Of a DNA stretch of 64,000 nt, positions 1 to 8,253 are shown one piece after another. Position numbers and translations under genes: made by a program. The notes beneath the pieces were generated by a model. That model made no database searches and was not told where the DNA came from. It saw nothing but the letters and a program-made list of their open reading frames with translations. Position 1 is the stretch's first letter. Every line of letters starts with the position of its first letter. Source of the stretch: Bin5 sp965208965 (GTDB lineage Bacteria; Chloroflexota; Anaerolineae; Caldilineales; Caldilineaceae); contig OZ242384.1 in assembly GCA_965208965.1 (NCBI GenBank), positions 744,001-808,000 of the forward strand. Direction: 5' to 3'.

Positions 1-129
1 GACGAGGGCAGGGGCAAGGCCTGCACCTGCGGGGATTTGATGGGGCGAGCGGGACGGGGGTTGGCGGAATTCTTTCGGTTGGGCACCTGTTACGAATATC
101 GGCACCAGGTCGATGAGGCATGTTGCTGA
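1..129 (+). other. Open reading frame running in from the left edge (doubtful gene end)
   Basis: Frame 1 is open from the first base to a TGA at 127-129, giving 42 codons with several Cys residues near the end. The stop abuts the dispersed repeat at 129-186, as a gene end might. I recognise no family and the reading could be chance in GC-rich DNA. Confidence 0.15.
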
Positions 130-186
130 AGGGGGGCGTTGCGGGGGGAGTCCCCCCGCACAAGGGAGGGCCGAAGGCCCGACCGC
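129..186 (+). repeat. 58-bp dispersed hairpin repeat, copy 1
   Basis: This segment recurs at 25032-25089 with one mismatch. It contains a 21-base palindrome (two 10-base arms, TGCGGGGGGA and its complement, around a single base) followed by a small GGGCC/GGCCC hairpin. The structure and gene-flanking position suggest a REP-like or terminator-like element. No transposase lies nearby. Confidence 0.6.
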
Positions 187-202
187 CCAGAAAAGCAGTT
201 CT

Positions 203-242
203 TAGTCGTCAGTTTTTAGTTCTTAGTGGTCGGTGACTGGCG
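203..242. repeat. Intergenic AGTGG/TTTTTAGT short repeat cluster
   Basis: This is a run of TTAGT, TCAGT and TTTTTAGT units, one of many such clusters found between genes in this window. See the finding on the heptamer-like family. No function can be read from the sequence. Confidence 0.5.
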
Positions 243-345
243 ATGGGTTGAGGTTGGGGGTGAGGGCTGGGCTTGGATCGGGCGTTGGGTGGGGTATGGG
301 GAAGTGCATGGCGGTTTTGGGCTGGGTGGGCCGGGGGAAGCGTGT

Positions 346-374
346 TTGACAGAGGTGGGGGGGCGTGCTATCGT
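346..374 (+). promoter_or_regulatory. Sigma-70-like promoter for the first solute-binding lipoprotein
   Basis: TTGACA at 346-351 is followed by a 17-base spacer and TATCGT at 369-374. The same arrangement precedes the paralogous receptor at 2963-2991. The leader from here to the start codon at 489 is also conserved between the two genes, including the AGAGAAGACATAGCG block just upstream of the ribosome-binding site. Confidence 0.65.
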
Positions 375-488
375 CGCGGGGTAGTTGCCTCAGTGTTTTG
401 TTCACCGGAGTTGACCAGCGCGCTCGATTGATCGTGTACAGTTTTGGAGAGAAGACATAGCGGCTTTGCGCCGAGGGGGGAAGGCACT

Positions 489-2282
489 ATGGCGAAGGGT
501 TCTGTATCACGTCGTGAGTTTATGAAGGGTGCGGCTGTTGCTGGCGGCGGCGCGCTGCTGGCCGGCTGTGCGCCTGAAGCGGTTGCGCCGGAGGCGGTGT
601 CGGAAGCGGCGCCGATGACTGCCATGACCGCGGAGGAGATTCTGACGCCGCTGGGGCTGATGCCGGGCTCGCCGGACCATCCGAAAGGCTGGACGACGAT
701 GCTGCCGGACCCGCCGGAGGGGATGCCGCTGTCGCCGCCGGTGACGGTTACTTCGTTTACACGCACGGACGCGGATACGCGGTTTCAGGGCGACGATGAC
801 ATTTATGACAATATCAGTCTGCGCTATCACAGGGCGCTCTTCGGCATCGATTATGAGATTCCCTGGACCTACGTGCGAGGCGAAGAGCTCGACCAGAAGA
901 TGAACCTGGCGCTGGCGGCCGGGGATATTCCAGAGTTTATGCCGGGAATCCCGCTGGCGATGTTCCAGGACATGGTAGCGGGCGACCTGGTGGCGGATAT
1001 TACGGACGTCTATGAGGCGACCGCGCACCCGAAGTGGGTCAAAGAGTCGCTGGCATGGGGCGATAACCAGTTGTGGGCCTTTGCCGAGGTGGACGGCCGC
1101 AAGATGGCGTTCCCGAGGGTTGCCCAGGCGGGCCAGAATGAGCAGATCCTTTTCATCCGCGAAGACTGGCTGGAGAAGGTGGGCATGGAGCCGCCGACGA
1201 CGCTGGAGGAGATGGAAGCGGTGGCGGAGGCTTTCGTCAACAACGATCTGGGCGCGGGCCCGCCCGGCACGACGGTTGGTGTGATGGCGTCGCGCGACCT
1301 GCAGAGCTGGTACGGTGGTCTGGGACCGGTCTTCGGCGGATTTGGCGTGCTGCCCTCCTGGTACACCGAGGTAAGTACTTTCACCAAGGATGGGCAGGGC
1401 GGTCTGCGTTTCGACGGTATTCAGCCGGCGATGAAAGATGCGCTGGCGTTTATCCGCGGCTGGTACGAGAAGAAGATTCTGAGCCCCGACTTTTTCACGA
1501 AGGGCTACCAGGAGAACCGCACCGAGATTGAGGGCAATCGCGTGGGCATGAACTACACGCATCCCTGGGGCGGTGTGGTTGGCGGGGGAATGGGCAGCAT
1601 GGCCAATGACCCGTCAGCCCGATGGATCTGGATCGATGTGCCGGCAGGCCCGGTGCGCAAGGGCAAGAATTTCTACAGGCCGCTGCTGCAATCGGTCTTT
1701 CCCTTCCGTAAGGGCTTTGAACACGTGGACAAGTTGTTGAAGCAGGCGAATCACGAGGCTGAGCTGGTGCTCAGTCCGGAACTGCGCTATCACGGATTTG
1801 AAGGCCACAATTACGCGTGGGTCGAGGGCGAGGACAGGGTTGAGATGCTGGCGGGCGGCACGCACGGATACGGGCTTATCAGGACCCGCGGCGGCGCCAA
1901 TATCAGCCCGACCTCGAATATGAGGCGAATCCTGTGGGAGTTGAACTACCAGGAGACGGTGCCGCGCGAGGATTGGGACGCGATGATGGAGCTTAAGCTG
2001 GACGACCCGACGGGTCTGCAGACGATGCAGAACGAGGGCTGGCTGTTTCTGGCGGAGCATTCGCTGGCGGACACAATCCCCAACGAGTGGACGGCGGCGC
2101 CGACCGAATTGCAGAGGGAGAAGTGGAGCGGGTTGCAAAAGCTGACGGATGAGACCTATTTCGGGATCATCACGGGCCAGTTGCCTGTGGACGCCTTCGA
2201 CGAGTATGTGACGAGGTGGAAGGCGCAGGGCGGGGATGAGATTTTGGCTGAGATTAATGCGTGGTGGGCCAACAAGCAGTGA
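489..2282 (+). CDS. Sugar ABC transporter substrate-binding lipoprotein (Tat-exported), paralogue 1
   Basis: This is the extracytoplasmic receptor of a carbohydrate ABC importer, most like the LplA/YtcQ-type family 1 receptors that work with LplB and LplC permeases. The 597-residue product has a twin-arginine motif (Arg8-Arg9 in SRREFM) and a lipobox ending at Cys27, so it is probably exported folded and lipid-anchored. I chose the ATG at 489 rather than an in-frame start at 444 because a GAGGGGGGAAGG ribosome site precedes it and the paralogue at 3165 begins at the same residue. The two products have the same length and are nearly identical over most of their length. Permeases follow at 5031 and 7363. 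The ligand is not known. Confidence 0.92.
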   Translation: MAKGSVSRREFMKGAAVAGGGALLAGCAPEAVAPEAVSEAAPMTAMTAEEILTPLGLMPGSPDHPKGWTTMLPDPPEGMPLSPPVTVTSFTRTDADTRFQGDDDIYDNISLRYHRALFGIDYEIPWTYVRGEELDQKMNLALAAGDIPEFMPGIPLAMFQDMVAGDLVADITDVYEATAHPKWVKESLAWGDNQLWAFAEVDGRKMAFPRVAQAGQNEQILFIREDWLEKVGMEPPTTLEEMEAVAEAFVNNDLGAGPPGTTVGVMASRDLQSWYGGLGPVFGGFGVLPSWYTEVSTFTKDGQGGLRFDGIQPAMKDALAFIRGWYEKKILSPDFFTKGYQENRTEIEGNRVGMNYTHPWGGVVGGGMGSMANDPSARWIWIDVPAGPVRKGKNFYRPLLQSVFPFRKGFEHVDKLLKQANHEAELVLSPELRYHGFEGHNYAWVEGEDRVEMLAGGTHGYGLIRTRGGANISPTSNMRRILWELNYQETVPREDWDAMMELKLDDPTGLQTMQNEGWLFLAEHSLADTIPNEWTAAPTELQREKWSGLQKLTDETYFGIITGQLPVDAFDEYVTRWKAQGGDEILAEINAWWANKQ

Positions 2283-2540
2283 TCATTGGTCAGGACTCAT
2301 TGACAAAACCGGTCGATCCGCGAAGGGGCGCGAAGAACACCAAAGGCGTATCGGAAATTCTTTGCGTGGCTGCGCGGCCCTTCACGGATCAGCTGCGCTT
2401 TGCTCCCGCAATTCGCTGTTCTTACAAACATCAACGAGCCCTAAGAGTCGTTGACGTTTCGAACGCACATGAGTTTCTGCTTATCAGATAATTATTATAT
2501 TATTGTGAATAAGCGCTGTTCTGTCTCTTGAAAATTTTTT

Positions 2541-2638
2541 CTCGCAAACGCTCGTAAACTCTCGTAGATCTCTCGTAAACGCTCGTACGAGCGTTTGCCT
2601 GTTGTCATACGAGCATTTACCTGTTGCCATACGAGCGC
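2541..2638. repeat. Iteron-like array of CTCGTAAAC units with central palindrome
   Basis: Five CTCGYA-type units start at 2541, 2551, 2561, 2572 and 2582, a spacing of 10-11 bases. They lead into a perfect 20-base palindrome at 2577-2596. Two 22-base direct repeats follow (2586-2607 and 2608-2629), each TACGAGC...CTGTTG, and a third copy begins at 2630. The helical phasing suggests a protein-binding array. What binds is unknown. Confidence 0.6.
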
Positions 2639-2794
2639 ACGACCTGTGTTCAGGGAGAACCAAGCCCGGCTTTTCGTGCAGTTATACTGAAACTGTGTCT
2701 CTTCAGCCCGCTTTGAAACCCTGCCTTTTCACCGAACGCAGCCGGAAGAGCTTGCCTTCTCGACACATCTTGAAAATGTCAACGGGCCTCAGTT

Positions 2795-2836
2795 AGTGGA
2801 TAGTAGTGGGGAGTTGCCCGCTATCCGCTGTTTTTT
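2795..2836 (+). terminator. Candidate intrinsic terminator made from an AGTGGATAG repeat
   Basis: The arms AGTGGATAG (2795-2803) and CTATCCGCT (2821-2829) pair with one G-T, and TTTTTT follows at 2831-2836. A closely similar hairpin with T-tract lies at 4989-5027. It would end transcripts running on from the first receptor gene. Confidence 0.55.
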
Positions 2837-2962
2837 GGAAGCAGCCTCTCCGACGGCGGCCGGAACCGTCGTCAAACTGTCCTGCGAAGCGCCCATTCCC
2901 GAAGTGAGGTTACGAGATTCGCTGGCCAATAGGCCGGGTTAGACCCCCCGGGCGAACTGTGT

Positions 2963-2991
2963 TTGACAGTGGTGGGGAGGCGTGCTATAGT
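2963..2991 (+). promoter_or_regulatory. Sigma-70-like promoter for the second solute-binding lipoprotein
   Basis: TTGACA at 2963-2968, a 17-base spacer and TATAGT at 2986-2991 form a near-consensus promoter. It is homologous to the one at 346-374. A 28-base direct repeat containing this -10 element recurs exactly 60 bases downstream at 3038-3065, but without a good -35 element. Confidence 0.7.
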
Positions 2992-3065
2992 CGCGGGGAA
3001 TTGCCGTTATGAGCAAAACCGCATTTTGGCTGTTCGTAGGCGTGCTATAGTCGCGGGGAATTGCC
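2978..3065. repeat. 28-bp direct repeat pair carrying a duplicated -10 element
   Basis: The same 28 bases occur at 2978-3005 and 3038-3065, spaced 60 bases apart. The first paralogue's leader (from 361) has only one copy. The second copy therefore looks like a local duplication inside the leader of the 3165 gene. Confidence 0.75.
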
Positions 3066-3164
3066 TCACTGTTTGGTCCACCGGATCTGACCAGCGCGAT
3101 AGTTTGATAGATTACATTTTTATAGAGAAGACATAGCGACTTTGCGCCGAGGGAGGAACGCACT

Positions 3165-4958
3165 ATGGCGAAATCTTCTGTTTCACGTCGTGAGTTTATG
3201 AAGGGGGCGGCTGTTGCCGGCGGCGGGGTGCTGCTGGCCGGCTGTGCGCCTGAGCCGGCTGCGCCGGAGGCGGTGTCGGAAGCGGCGCCGATGGCGGCGA
3301 TGACGGCGGAGGAGATTCTGACGCCGCTGGGGCTGATGCCGGGGTCGCCGGACCATCCCAAGGGCTGGACGACGGATCTGCCGGACGTGCCGGAGGGGAT
3401 GCCGCTGAATCCGCCGGTGACGATCACTTCGTTTACACGCACGGACGCGGATACGCGCTTCCAGGGCGACGACGACATTTACGACAACCACAGCCTACGC
3501 TACATTAAGGCGCTGTTCGGCATCGAGTACGATATCCCCTGGACGTATGTGCAGGGCGATGAGCGGGACCAGAAGATGAACCTGGCGATGGCGGCCGGCG
3601 ATATTCCGGATTTGATGCCGGGGATCGGGCTGGCGATGTTCCAGGACATGGTGGCGGGCGACCTGGTGGCGGATATTACGGACGTCTATGAGGCGACTGC
3701 GCACCCGAAGTGGGTCAAGGAGTCGCAGGCATGGGGCGATAACCAGCTGTGGGCGTACGCGGAGGTGGACGGCCGCAAGATGGCCTTCCCGAGCATCGCG
3801 CAGGCGGGCCAGGATGAGCAGATTCTCTTCATCCGCACGGACTGGCTGGAGAAGGTGGGCATGGATGCGCCGACGACGCTGGAGGAGTTGGAGGCGGTGG
3901 CGGAGGCTTTCGTCAACAACGATCTGGGGGCAGGCCCACCCGGCACGACGGTGGCCATAGCGGCCTCGCGCGATCTGCAGAGCTGGTACGGCGGTCTGGG
4001 ACCAGTCTTCGGCGGGTTTGGCGTGCTGCCGTCGTGGTATTCGAGCGTGAGCACGTTCACGAAGGACGGGCAGGGCGGTCTGAAGTTCGACGGCATCGAT
4101 CCGGCGATGAAGGAAGCGCTGGCCTTGATACGCCGCTGGTACGAGAAGAAGATCCTGAGCCCCGACTTTTTCACGAAGGGCTACCAGGAGAACCGCACCG
4201 AGATCGAGGGCAACCGTGTGGGCATGAACTACACGCACCCCTGGGGCGGTGTGGTGGGCGGGGCGATCGGCAGCATGGCGAACGATCCCGAGGCCAGCTG
4301 GGACTGGTTTGACGTGCCGGCAGGCCCGGTGCGCAAGGGCAAGAACTACTTCAGCCCGCTGCGCACAGGCGTGTTCCCGTTCCGCAATGGTTCTGAACAT
4401 ATCGACAAGATCCTCAAGCAGGCGAACTTTGAGGCGGAGATCGTGCTGAGCCCGGAGCGGCGCTATCACGGCTTTGAAGGGCACAACTATGAGTGGGTCG
4501 AGGGCGAGGACAGGGTAGTGCCTGTGGCCGGCGGCACGCATGGGTACGGCATCATCAATACCCGCGGCGGCGCCAACATCAGCCCGACCTCGAACATGAA
4601 CAACATTCGGTGGAAGCTGAATTATAAGGAGACGGTGCCGCGCGACGAGTGGGACGCGATGATGGAGCTGCTGCTGGATGACCCGACGGGTCTGCAGACG
4701 ATGCAGGACGAGGGCTGGCTGTTCCTGGCGGAGCATTCGCTGGCGGACACGATCCGCAACGAGTGGAACGCGGCGCCGACGGAGCTGCAGAAGGAGAAGT
4801 GGACGCAGCTGCAGACGCTGACGGATGAGACCTATTTCGCGATCATCACCGGCCAGTTGCCCGTGGACGCCTTTGACGAGTATGTGACGACGTGGCTGGC
4901 GCAGGGCGGCGAGGCGGTGCTGGCTGAGATCAATGAGTGGTGGGCCGCGAAGAGTTGA
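3165..4958 (+). CDS. Sugar ABC transporter substrate-binding lipoprotein (Tat-exported), paralogue 2
   Basis: This second receptor is almost the same as the one at 489: 597 residues, twin Arg at 8-9 and a lipobox with Cys27. The ATG at 3165 follows GAGGGAGGAACGCACT, a strong ribosome site. Differences from paralogue 1 are scattered, for example in the stretches after the shared GDDDIYDN and TRGGANISPTSN motifs. That pattern suggests a duplication with later divergence, perhaps of ligand preference. It is the receptor nearest the permease gene, from which it is separated by a hairpin and T-tract (4989-5027). Confidence 0.92.
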   Translation: MAKSSVSRREFMKGAAVAGGGVLLAGCAPEPAAPEAVSEAAPMAAMTAEEILTPLGLMPGSPDHPKGWTTDLPDVPEGMPLNPPVTITSFTRTDADTRFQGDDDIYDNHSLRYIKALFGIEYDIPWTYVQGDERDQKMNLAMAAGDIPDLMPGIGLAMFQDMVAGDLVADITDVYEATAHPKWVKESQAWGDNQLWAYAEVDGRKMAFPSIAQAGQDEQILFIRTDWLEKVGMDAPTTLEELEAVAEAFVNNDLGAGPPGTTVAIAASRDLQSWYGGLGPVFGGFGVLPSWYSSVSTFTKDGQGGLKFDGIDPAMKEALALIRRWYEKKILSPDFFTKGYQENRTEIEGNRVGMNYTHPWGGVVGGAIGSMANDPEASWDWFDVPAGPVRKGKNYFSPLRTGVFPFRNGSEHIDKILKQANFEAEIVLSPERRYHGFEGHNYEWVEGEDRVVPVAGGTHGYGIINTRGGANISPTSNMNNIRWKLNYKETVPRDEWDAMMELLLDDPTGLQTMQDEGWLFLAEHSLADTIRNEWNAAPTELQKEKWTQLQTLTDETYFAIITGQLPVDAFDEYVTTWLAQGGEAVLAEINEWWAAKS

Positions 4959-4988
4959 TGAGTTTTTAGTTTCGAGTTTTTCGTTTTT

Positions 4989-5027
4989 AGTGGATAGTGG
5001 GCGCTGGCCTGCTATCCACTACTTTTT
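4989..5027 (+). terminator. Hairpin with T-tract between receptor and permease
   Basis: AGTGGATAG (4989-4997) pairs perfectly with CTATCCACT (5012-5020), and a TTTTT run follows at 5023-5027, four bases before the permease ATG. A leaky terminator here would make the receptor transcript more abundant than the permease transcript. No clear ribosome site is visible between hairpin and ATG. Confidence 0.55.
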
Positions 5028-5030
5028 GTT

Positions 5031-5981
5031 ATGCAAGGATTGTCTCCGGTTGTTGATGATTTGAAGGAACAGGCCTCCCGGTTTGTTCGCTATTTGCCGC
5101 GGTTGTGGCCGCTGTACGTGATGGTGATCCCGGCGCTGATTCATCTGGCGCTGCTGAGCTATTATCCGATGTACGGCATCCGGATCGCGTTCCAGGAGTA
5201 CAAGCCGGCGCTGGGGTTTGCCAAGTCTCAGTGGGTGGGGCTGAAGCAGTTCCAGTTGATGCTGGACAACCCCTCTTTCTGGCAGATTTTCCGCAATACG
5301 ATCGTGATCGCGACGTCGAAGATCGTGACGCTGCAGTTCTGCGCGGTGGTGCTGGCGCTGCTGCTGAACGAGGTGCGGAAGCTGTTTTATAAGCGGAGCG
5401 TGCAGAGCCTGGTGTATCTGCCCTATTTTCTGTCGTGGATTGTGCTGGGCGGGATCATGCTGGAGATGCTGGGCTCGGCGGGCGTGGTGAACCAGCTCCT
5501 GCAGCGGGCGGGTGTGGAGCAGCCGATCATCTTCTTGGGGAACAACCGGACGTTTGTGCCGACGCTGGTGGCGAGCCATCTGTGGCAGCAGGTGGGGTGG
5601 GCGACGATCCTGTATCTGGCGGCGCTGACGAGTATTGATCCGCAGCTGCTGGAGGCGGCGGCGATCGACGGGGCGGGGCGTTTCCAGCGCGTCCTCTATA
5701 TCATTCTTCCGGGCGTGCTACCGACGCTGCTGCTGGTGCTCTGCTTGGACTTCGGGCTGCTCTTCAATGCTGCCGGGTTCGACCAGGTGCTGAACTTGTA
5801 CAATCCGGCGGTCTACTCCACGGGTGATATTCTGGACACTTGGATTTATCGAGAGGGTCTGCTGGGGGCGCGTTTCAGTTTGGCGACGGCGGTGGGTCTG
5901 GTGCGGTCGGTGCTGGGGCTGATTTTGATTGTGGTGAGTTTGCGGTTGATTTCGCGTTTTACGGACTATCAGGTGTATTAG
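5031..5981 (+). CDS. Carbohydrate ABC transporter permease, LplB/YteP type
   Basis: This 316-residue integral membrane protein is the first of two permease subunits of the importer. It has about six hydrophobic segments and the inner-membrane EAA loop near residues 207-230 (EAAAIDGAG...LP), which docks the ATPase. The N-terminal SYYPMYGIRIAFQEYKP region is typical of the LplB/YteP branch. No ATPase gene is found near this system. Such importers often share one MsmK-like ATPase encoded elsewhere. The ATG at 5031 lacks an evident ribosome site because the T-tract of a hairpin abuts it. Confidence 0.9.
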   Translation: MQGLSPVVDDLKEQASRFVRYLPRLWPLYVMVIPALIHLALLSYYPMYGIRIAFQEYKPALGFAKSQWVGLKQFQLMLDNPSFWQIFRNTIVIATSKIVTLQFCAVVLALLLNEVRKLFYKRSVQSLVYLPYFLSWIVLGGIMLEMLGSAGVVNQLLQRAGVEQPIIFLGNNRTFVPTLVASHLWQQVGWATILYLAALTSIDPQLLEAAAIDGAGRFQRVLYIILPGVLPTLLLVLCLDFGLLFNAAGFDQVLNLYNPAVYSTGDILDTWIYREGLLGARFSLATAVGLVRSVLGLILIVVSLRLISRFTDYQVY

Positions 5982-6203
5982 CTGCAGTGGATAGTGGTTA
6001 GTGGGGCGTTGTGCGAGATTGGAAAGGCCCTACTCGTTAAGGACAGTCGATTCTGAAAGAACACCAACGGTTGCTCCGATCTGCCGCGGTCGGATAACGG
6101 TTATGGCCGCGGGCCTCGCCGTTGACTGCGGAGCCGTTGGCCCAATTCACGCCGGCGCACACCGGAACGCCTGCTGCGCCGCTTTATAGAAAAGAAAGAG
6201 ACA

Positions 6204-6668
6204 ATGACAGACCATTCAGTTTCCCGACGCGCATTTCTCAAGACCGCAACTGTGGCGTCGCTAGGCATTGCCGTGGCCGCCTGCCAGCCAATACCCCCCA
6301 TGGCCGACGCTGAACCCGCCATGGGCCAGGTAACCGCCGCACAGGTGACAGACCCCGAAAGCCTCAAGGCCTTTGTCCTCGCAGCCAAGGACGAGATCAC
6401 AAGGATCGCGACAAACCTGGACGAAGCGGCGAAGCTCAAGCAGTGGGTCAAAACGGAGGGCGACTGGAAATCCGGCTCGACCTTCCTGATCATTTTCGCC
6501 GCTAACGGAAACGTCTACGCGCACGGGAACGACCGCGGCGCCGAAGACAGAAGCCTGCTCGACATCGAGGACGAACGCGGTACCAAGGTCGTCGAGGAAC
6601 TCCTGGCGGCCGCTGCCCAAGGCGGCGGTTTCGTCGAATACTACGACGACGGGCTCAAGACCGCATAA
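6204..6668 (+). pseudogene. Cache-domain Tat lipoprotein, first half (interrupted by in-frame stop)
   Basis: The product begins with a twin-arginine signal (SVSRRAFLK, Arg8-Arg9) and a lipobox ending at Cys27, followed by one Cache-like ligand-sensing module. Translation stops at TAA 6666-6668. The same frame continues without another stop to 7232, and the continuation completes the module and adds a second one. At the matching point of the second module the sequence is KLGYAIS, against KTA-stop-AVP here. The stop therefore most simply replaces a conserved Tyr (TAC or TAT to TAA). The gene is probably a pseudogene or a sequencing error, with readthrough less likely. It lies between the two permease genes, so the intact protein may have sensed the imported sugar. 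Confidence 0.75.
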
Positions 6669-6692
6669 GCCGTCCCATTCAGACGACAGTTC

Positions 6693-7232
6693 GTGCTCGT
6701 CGGCGGCTACTCGCAGGACGTCTCCCATGTCAACGTCCGCATCGCCGATCTCCCCAGGCCCGCGGTCACCGCCTCCGAAGTCGTGGACCGCGAGACGCTC
6801 ATCACCTTTGTCGAAGAGGCGGCCAGGATCTACCAGGAGGCCCTCAAGTTCGAAGACGGTATCCCCCTCGTCGAGATCAAGAACGCCTTCCGGCTCGAAG
6901 GCGGGGACTGGAAGGCAGGCTCCATCTATCTGTATGTCGTGAGCGGCGGGGGCGTCACCCTGTTTCACGGCTCCGAGCCCTTCCGCGAAGGCAATCCCAC
7001 GGACATGACGAGGACCGACGTCAATGGCGTGCCGTTCGCCGAGGAGTTGATCGGAGGCGCACGCCGGGAAGGCCGGAAGTTTTTGCGGTATCACTACGAC
7101 GACCCCGCCATCGAAGGTGACGAGGACACCGGTTCCCCCAAGCTCGGCTACGCCATCAGCCTCCAGGTTGGCGCCTCCGAAGAGAAGATGGTCATCGGCT
7201 CCGGCATCTATATCCCCTCAGAGGAGGAGTGA
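6693..7232 (+). pseudogene. Cache-domain protein, second half of the interrupted gene
   Basis: This open frame starts at a GTG (6693) in the same reading frame as 6204-6668 and only 24 bases after its stop. It encodes the end of the first Cache module (VLVGGYSQD) and a complete second module (ETLITFVEEAARIYQ ... KLGYAISLQV ... GSGIY). No ribosome site precedes the GTG and no signal peptide is present. Separate translation would therefore leave it in the cytoplasm, whereas Cache modules act outside the membrane. Counting both halves, the gene would make about 342 residues. Confidence 0.7.
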
Positions 7233-7239
7233 CCTCCTG

Positions 7240-7281
7240 CGCGCTATGCCGGCGCGCGCCAGTCGGCGCCGGCATAGCGCG
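7240..7281 (+). terminator. 16-bp perfect stem-loop after the Cache gene
   Basis: The arms at 7240-7255 and 7266-7281 are perfectly complementary, with a 10-base loop. They start 8 bases after the stop codon. No T-tract follows, so it may be a Rho-type or mRNA-stabilising hairpin rather than a classical intrinsic terminator. Confidence 0.5.
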
Positions 7282-7314
7282 GCACTACGGTTTCGGTCAC
7301 GATGACACTGGGTC

Positions 7315-7347
7315 GGTCAGTGGTTAGTGGTTAGTACGGCAGTGGTT
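7315..7347. repeat. Intergenic AGTGGT short repeat cluster
   Basis: There are four AGTGGT/TTAGT units just upstream of the permease ribosome site. They belong to the dispersed family described in the findings. Confidence 0.5.
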
Positions 7348-7362
7348 CATTGGGGAGTGTAG

Positions 7363-8250
7363 ATGAACAGGGCGGAGCGGCGGGGCTTTGGGTCGCGGGT
7401 TTTTGATATATTCAATCATACGTTCCTGCTGGTGCTGGGGCTCTCTTGCATTATCCCGCTCATTCATCTGCTGGCGCTTTCGTTCAGTGACCGGGCGGCG
7501 GCGACGGGTGGGTTGGTGACGCTGTGGCCGGTGCGGCCGACGTCGATCACGTATGAGAAGGTGCTGGAAGCGGGCGTCTTTCTGAACGCGTTCTGGATTT
7601 CGGTGATACGGACGGTCATCGGGACGACGCTGCAGATGACCCTGATCGTCCTGATCTCCTTCCCGCTGTCGAAGAGCAAGGAGGAGATGCCCTTTCGCAA
7701 CGTCATTATGGGGTCGGTGGTGTTCGCCTATCTTTTCAACGGGGGGCTGATTCCGTGGTTCCTGGTGATCCGCAAGCTGGGCATGCTGAACACGATTTGG
7801 GCGCTGATCATTCCGCAGGCGCTGCCGCTGTGGAACGTGATCTTGATGATGAACTTTTTCCGGCGGGTGCCGAAGGAACTGGAGGAGGCCTCGATCATTG
7901 ACGGGGCCACGTACTGGCAGATCCTGCTGCACGTATATCTGCCGATCTCGGTGCCGGCGCTGGCGACGCTGACGCTGTTCGGCGCGGTCGGCCATTGGAA
8001 CGCCTGGTTCGACGGGATGATTTTGATCGCGGACCGGGACTTGATCCCGTTGCAGACGTTTTTGCGCACGGTGGTGGTGAAGATGGATATGAACGAGTTC
8101 ATGCGCAATCCTGAGGATTTCGACATGTTCTCGGACCGTTCGCTGCGGGCGGCGCAGACGCTGGTGACGGTCGTCCCCATTCTGGTTGTATACCCCTTTT
8201 TGCAACGCTACTTTGTCAGCGGCATCACGCTCGGCGCCCTGAAGGGCTGA
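7363..8250 (+). CDS. Carbohydrate ABC transporter permease, LplC/YtcP type
   Basis: This 295-residue membrane protein is the second permease of the importer. The EAA loop lies at residues 172-195 (EEASIIDGA...LP), with about six membrane segments around it. A central YLFNGGLIPWFLV stretch is characteristic of the LplC/YtcP branch. A GGGAG ribosome site precedes the ATG. The stop is only 3 bases before the GTG of the chaperonin gene, so the two are probably translationally coupled. Confidence 0.9.
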   Translation: MNRAERRGFGSRVFDIFNHTFLLVLGLSCIIPLIHLLALSFSDRAAATGGLVTLWPVRPTSITYEKVLEAGVFLNAFWISVIRTVIGTTLQMTLIVLISFPLSKSKEEMPFRNVIMGSVVFAYLFNGGLIPWFLVIRKLGMLNTIWALIIPQALPLWNVILMMNFFRRVPKELEEASIIDGATYWQILLHVYLPISVPALATLTLFGAVGHWNAWFDGMILIADRDLIPLQTFLRTVVVKMDMNEFMRNPEDFDMFSDRSLRAAQTLVTVVPILVVYPFLQRYFVSGITLGALKG

Positions 8251-8253
8251 GCC

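Larger units (their letters stand above)
2283..2962. other. Gene-free spacer between the two receptor genes
   Basis: No credible gene is seen in this stretch. It holds an imperfect 18-base inverted repeat (arms 2315-2332 and 2373-2390, two mismatches), a short repeat array at 2541-2638, and a hairpin with a T-tract at 2795-2836. The promoter of the next receptor starts at 2963. Open frames here are short and lack family features. Confidence 0.6.

Noticed and set aside
129..186. Insertion-sequence end
   Set aside because: The repeated 58-base element has no adjacent transposase and no target-site duplication was seen.
444..488. Earlier start for the first receptor lipoprotein
   Set aside because: It would place 15 polar residues before the Tat signal and swallow the ribosome site, and the paralogue at 3165 starts at the later ATG.
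2541..2638. CRISPR array or replication origin
   Set aside because: The repeats are too short and close (10-22 bases) and lack unique spacers, so it is not CRISPR. There are no DnaA boxes or rep gene nearby to support an origin.
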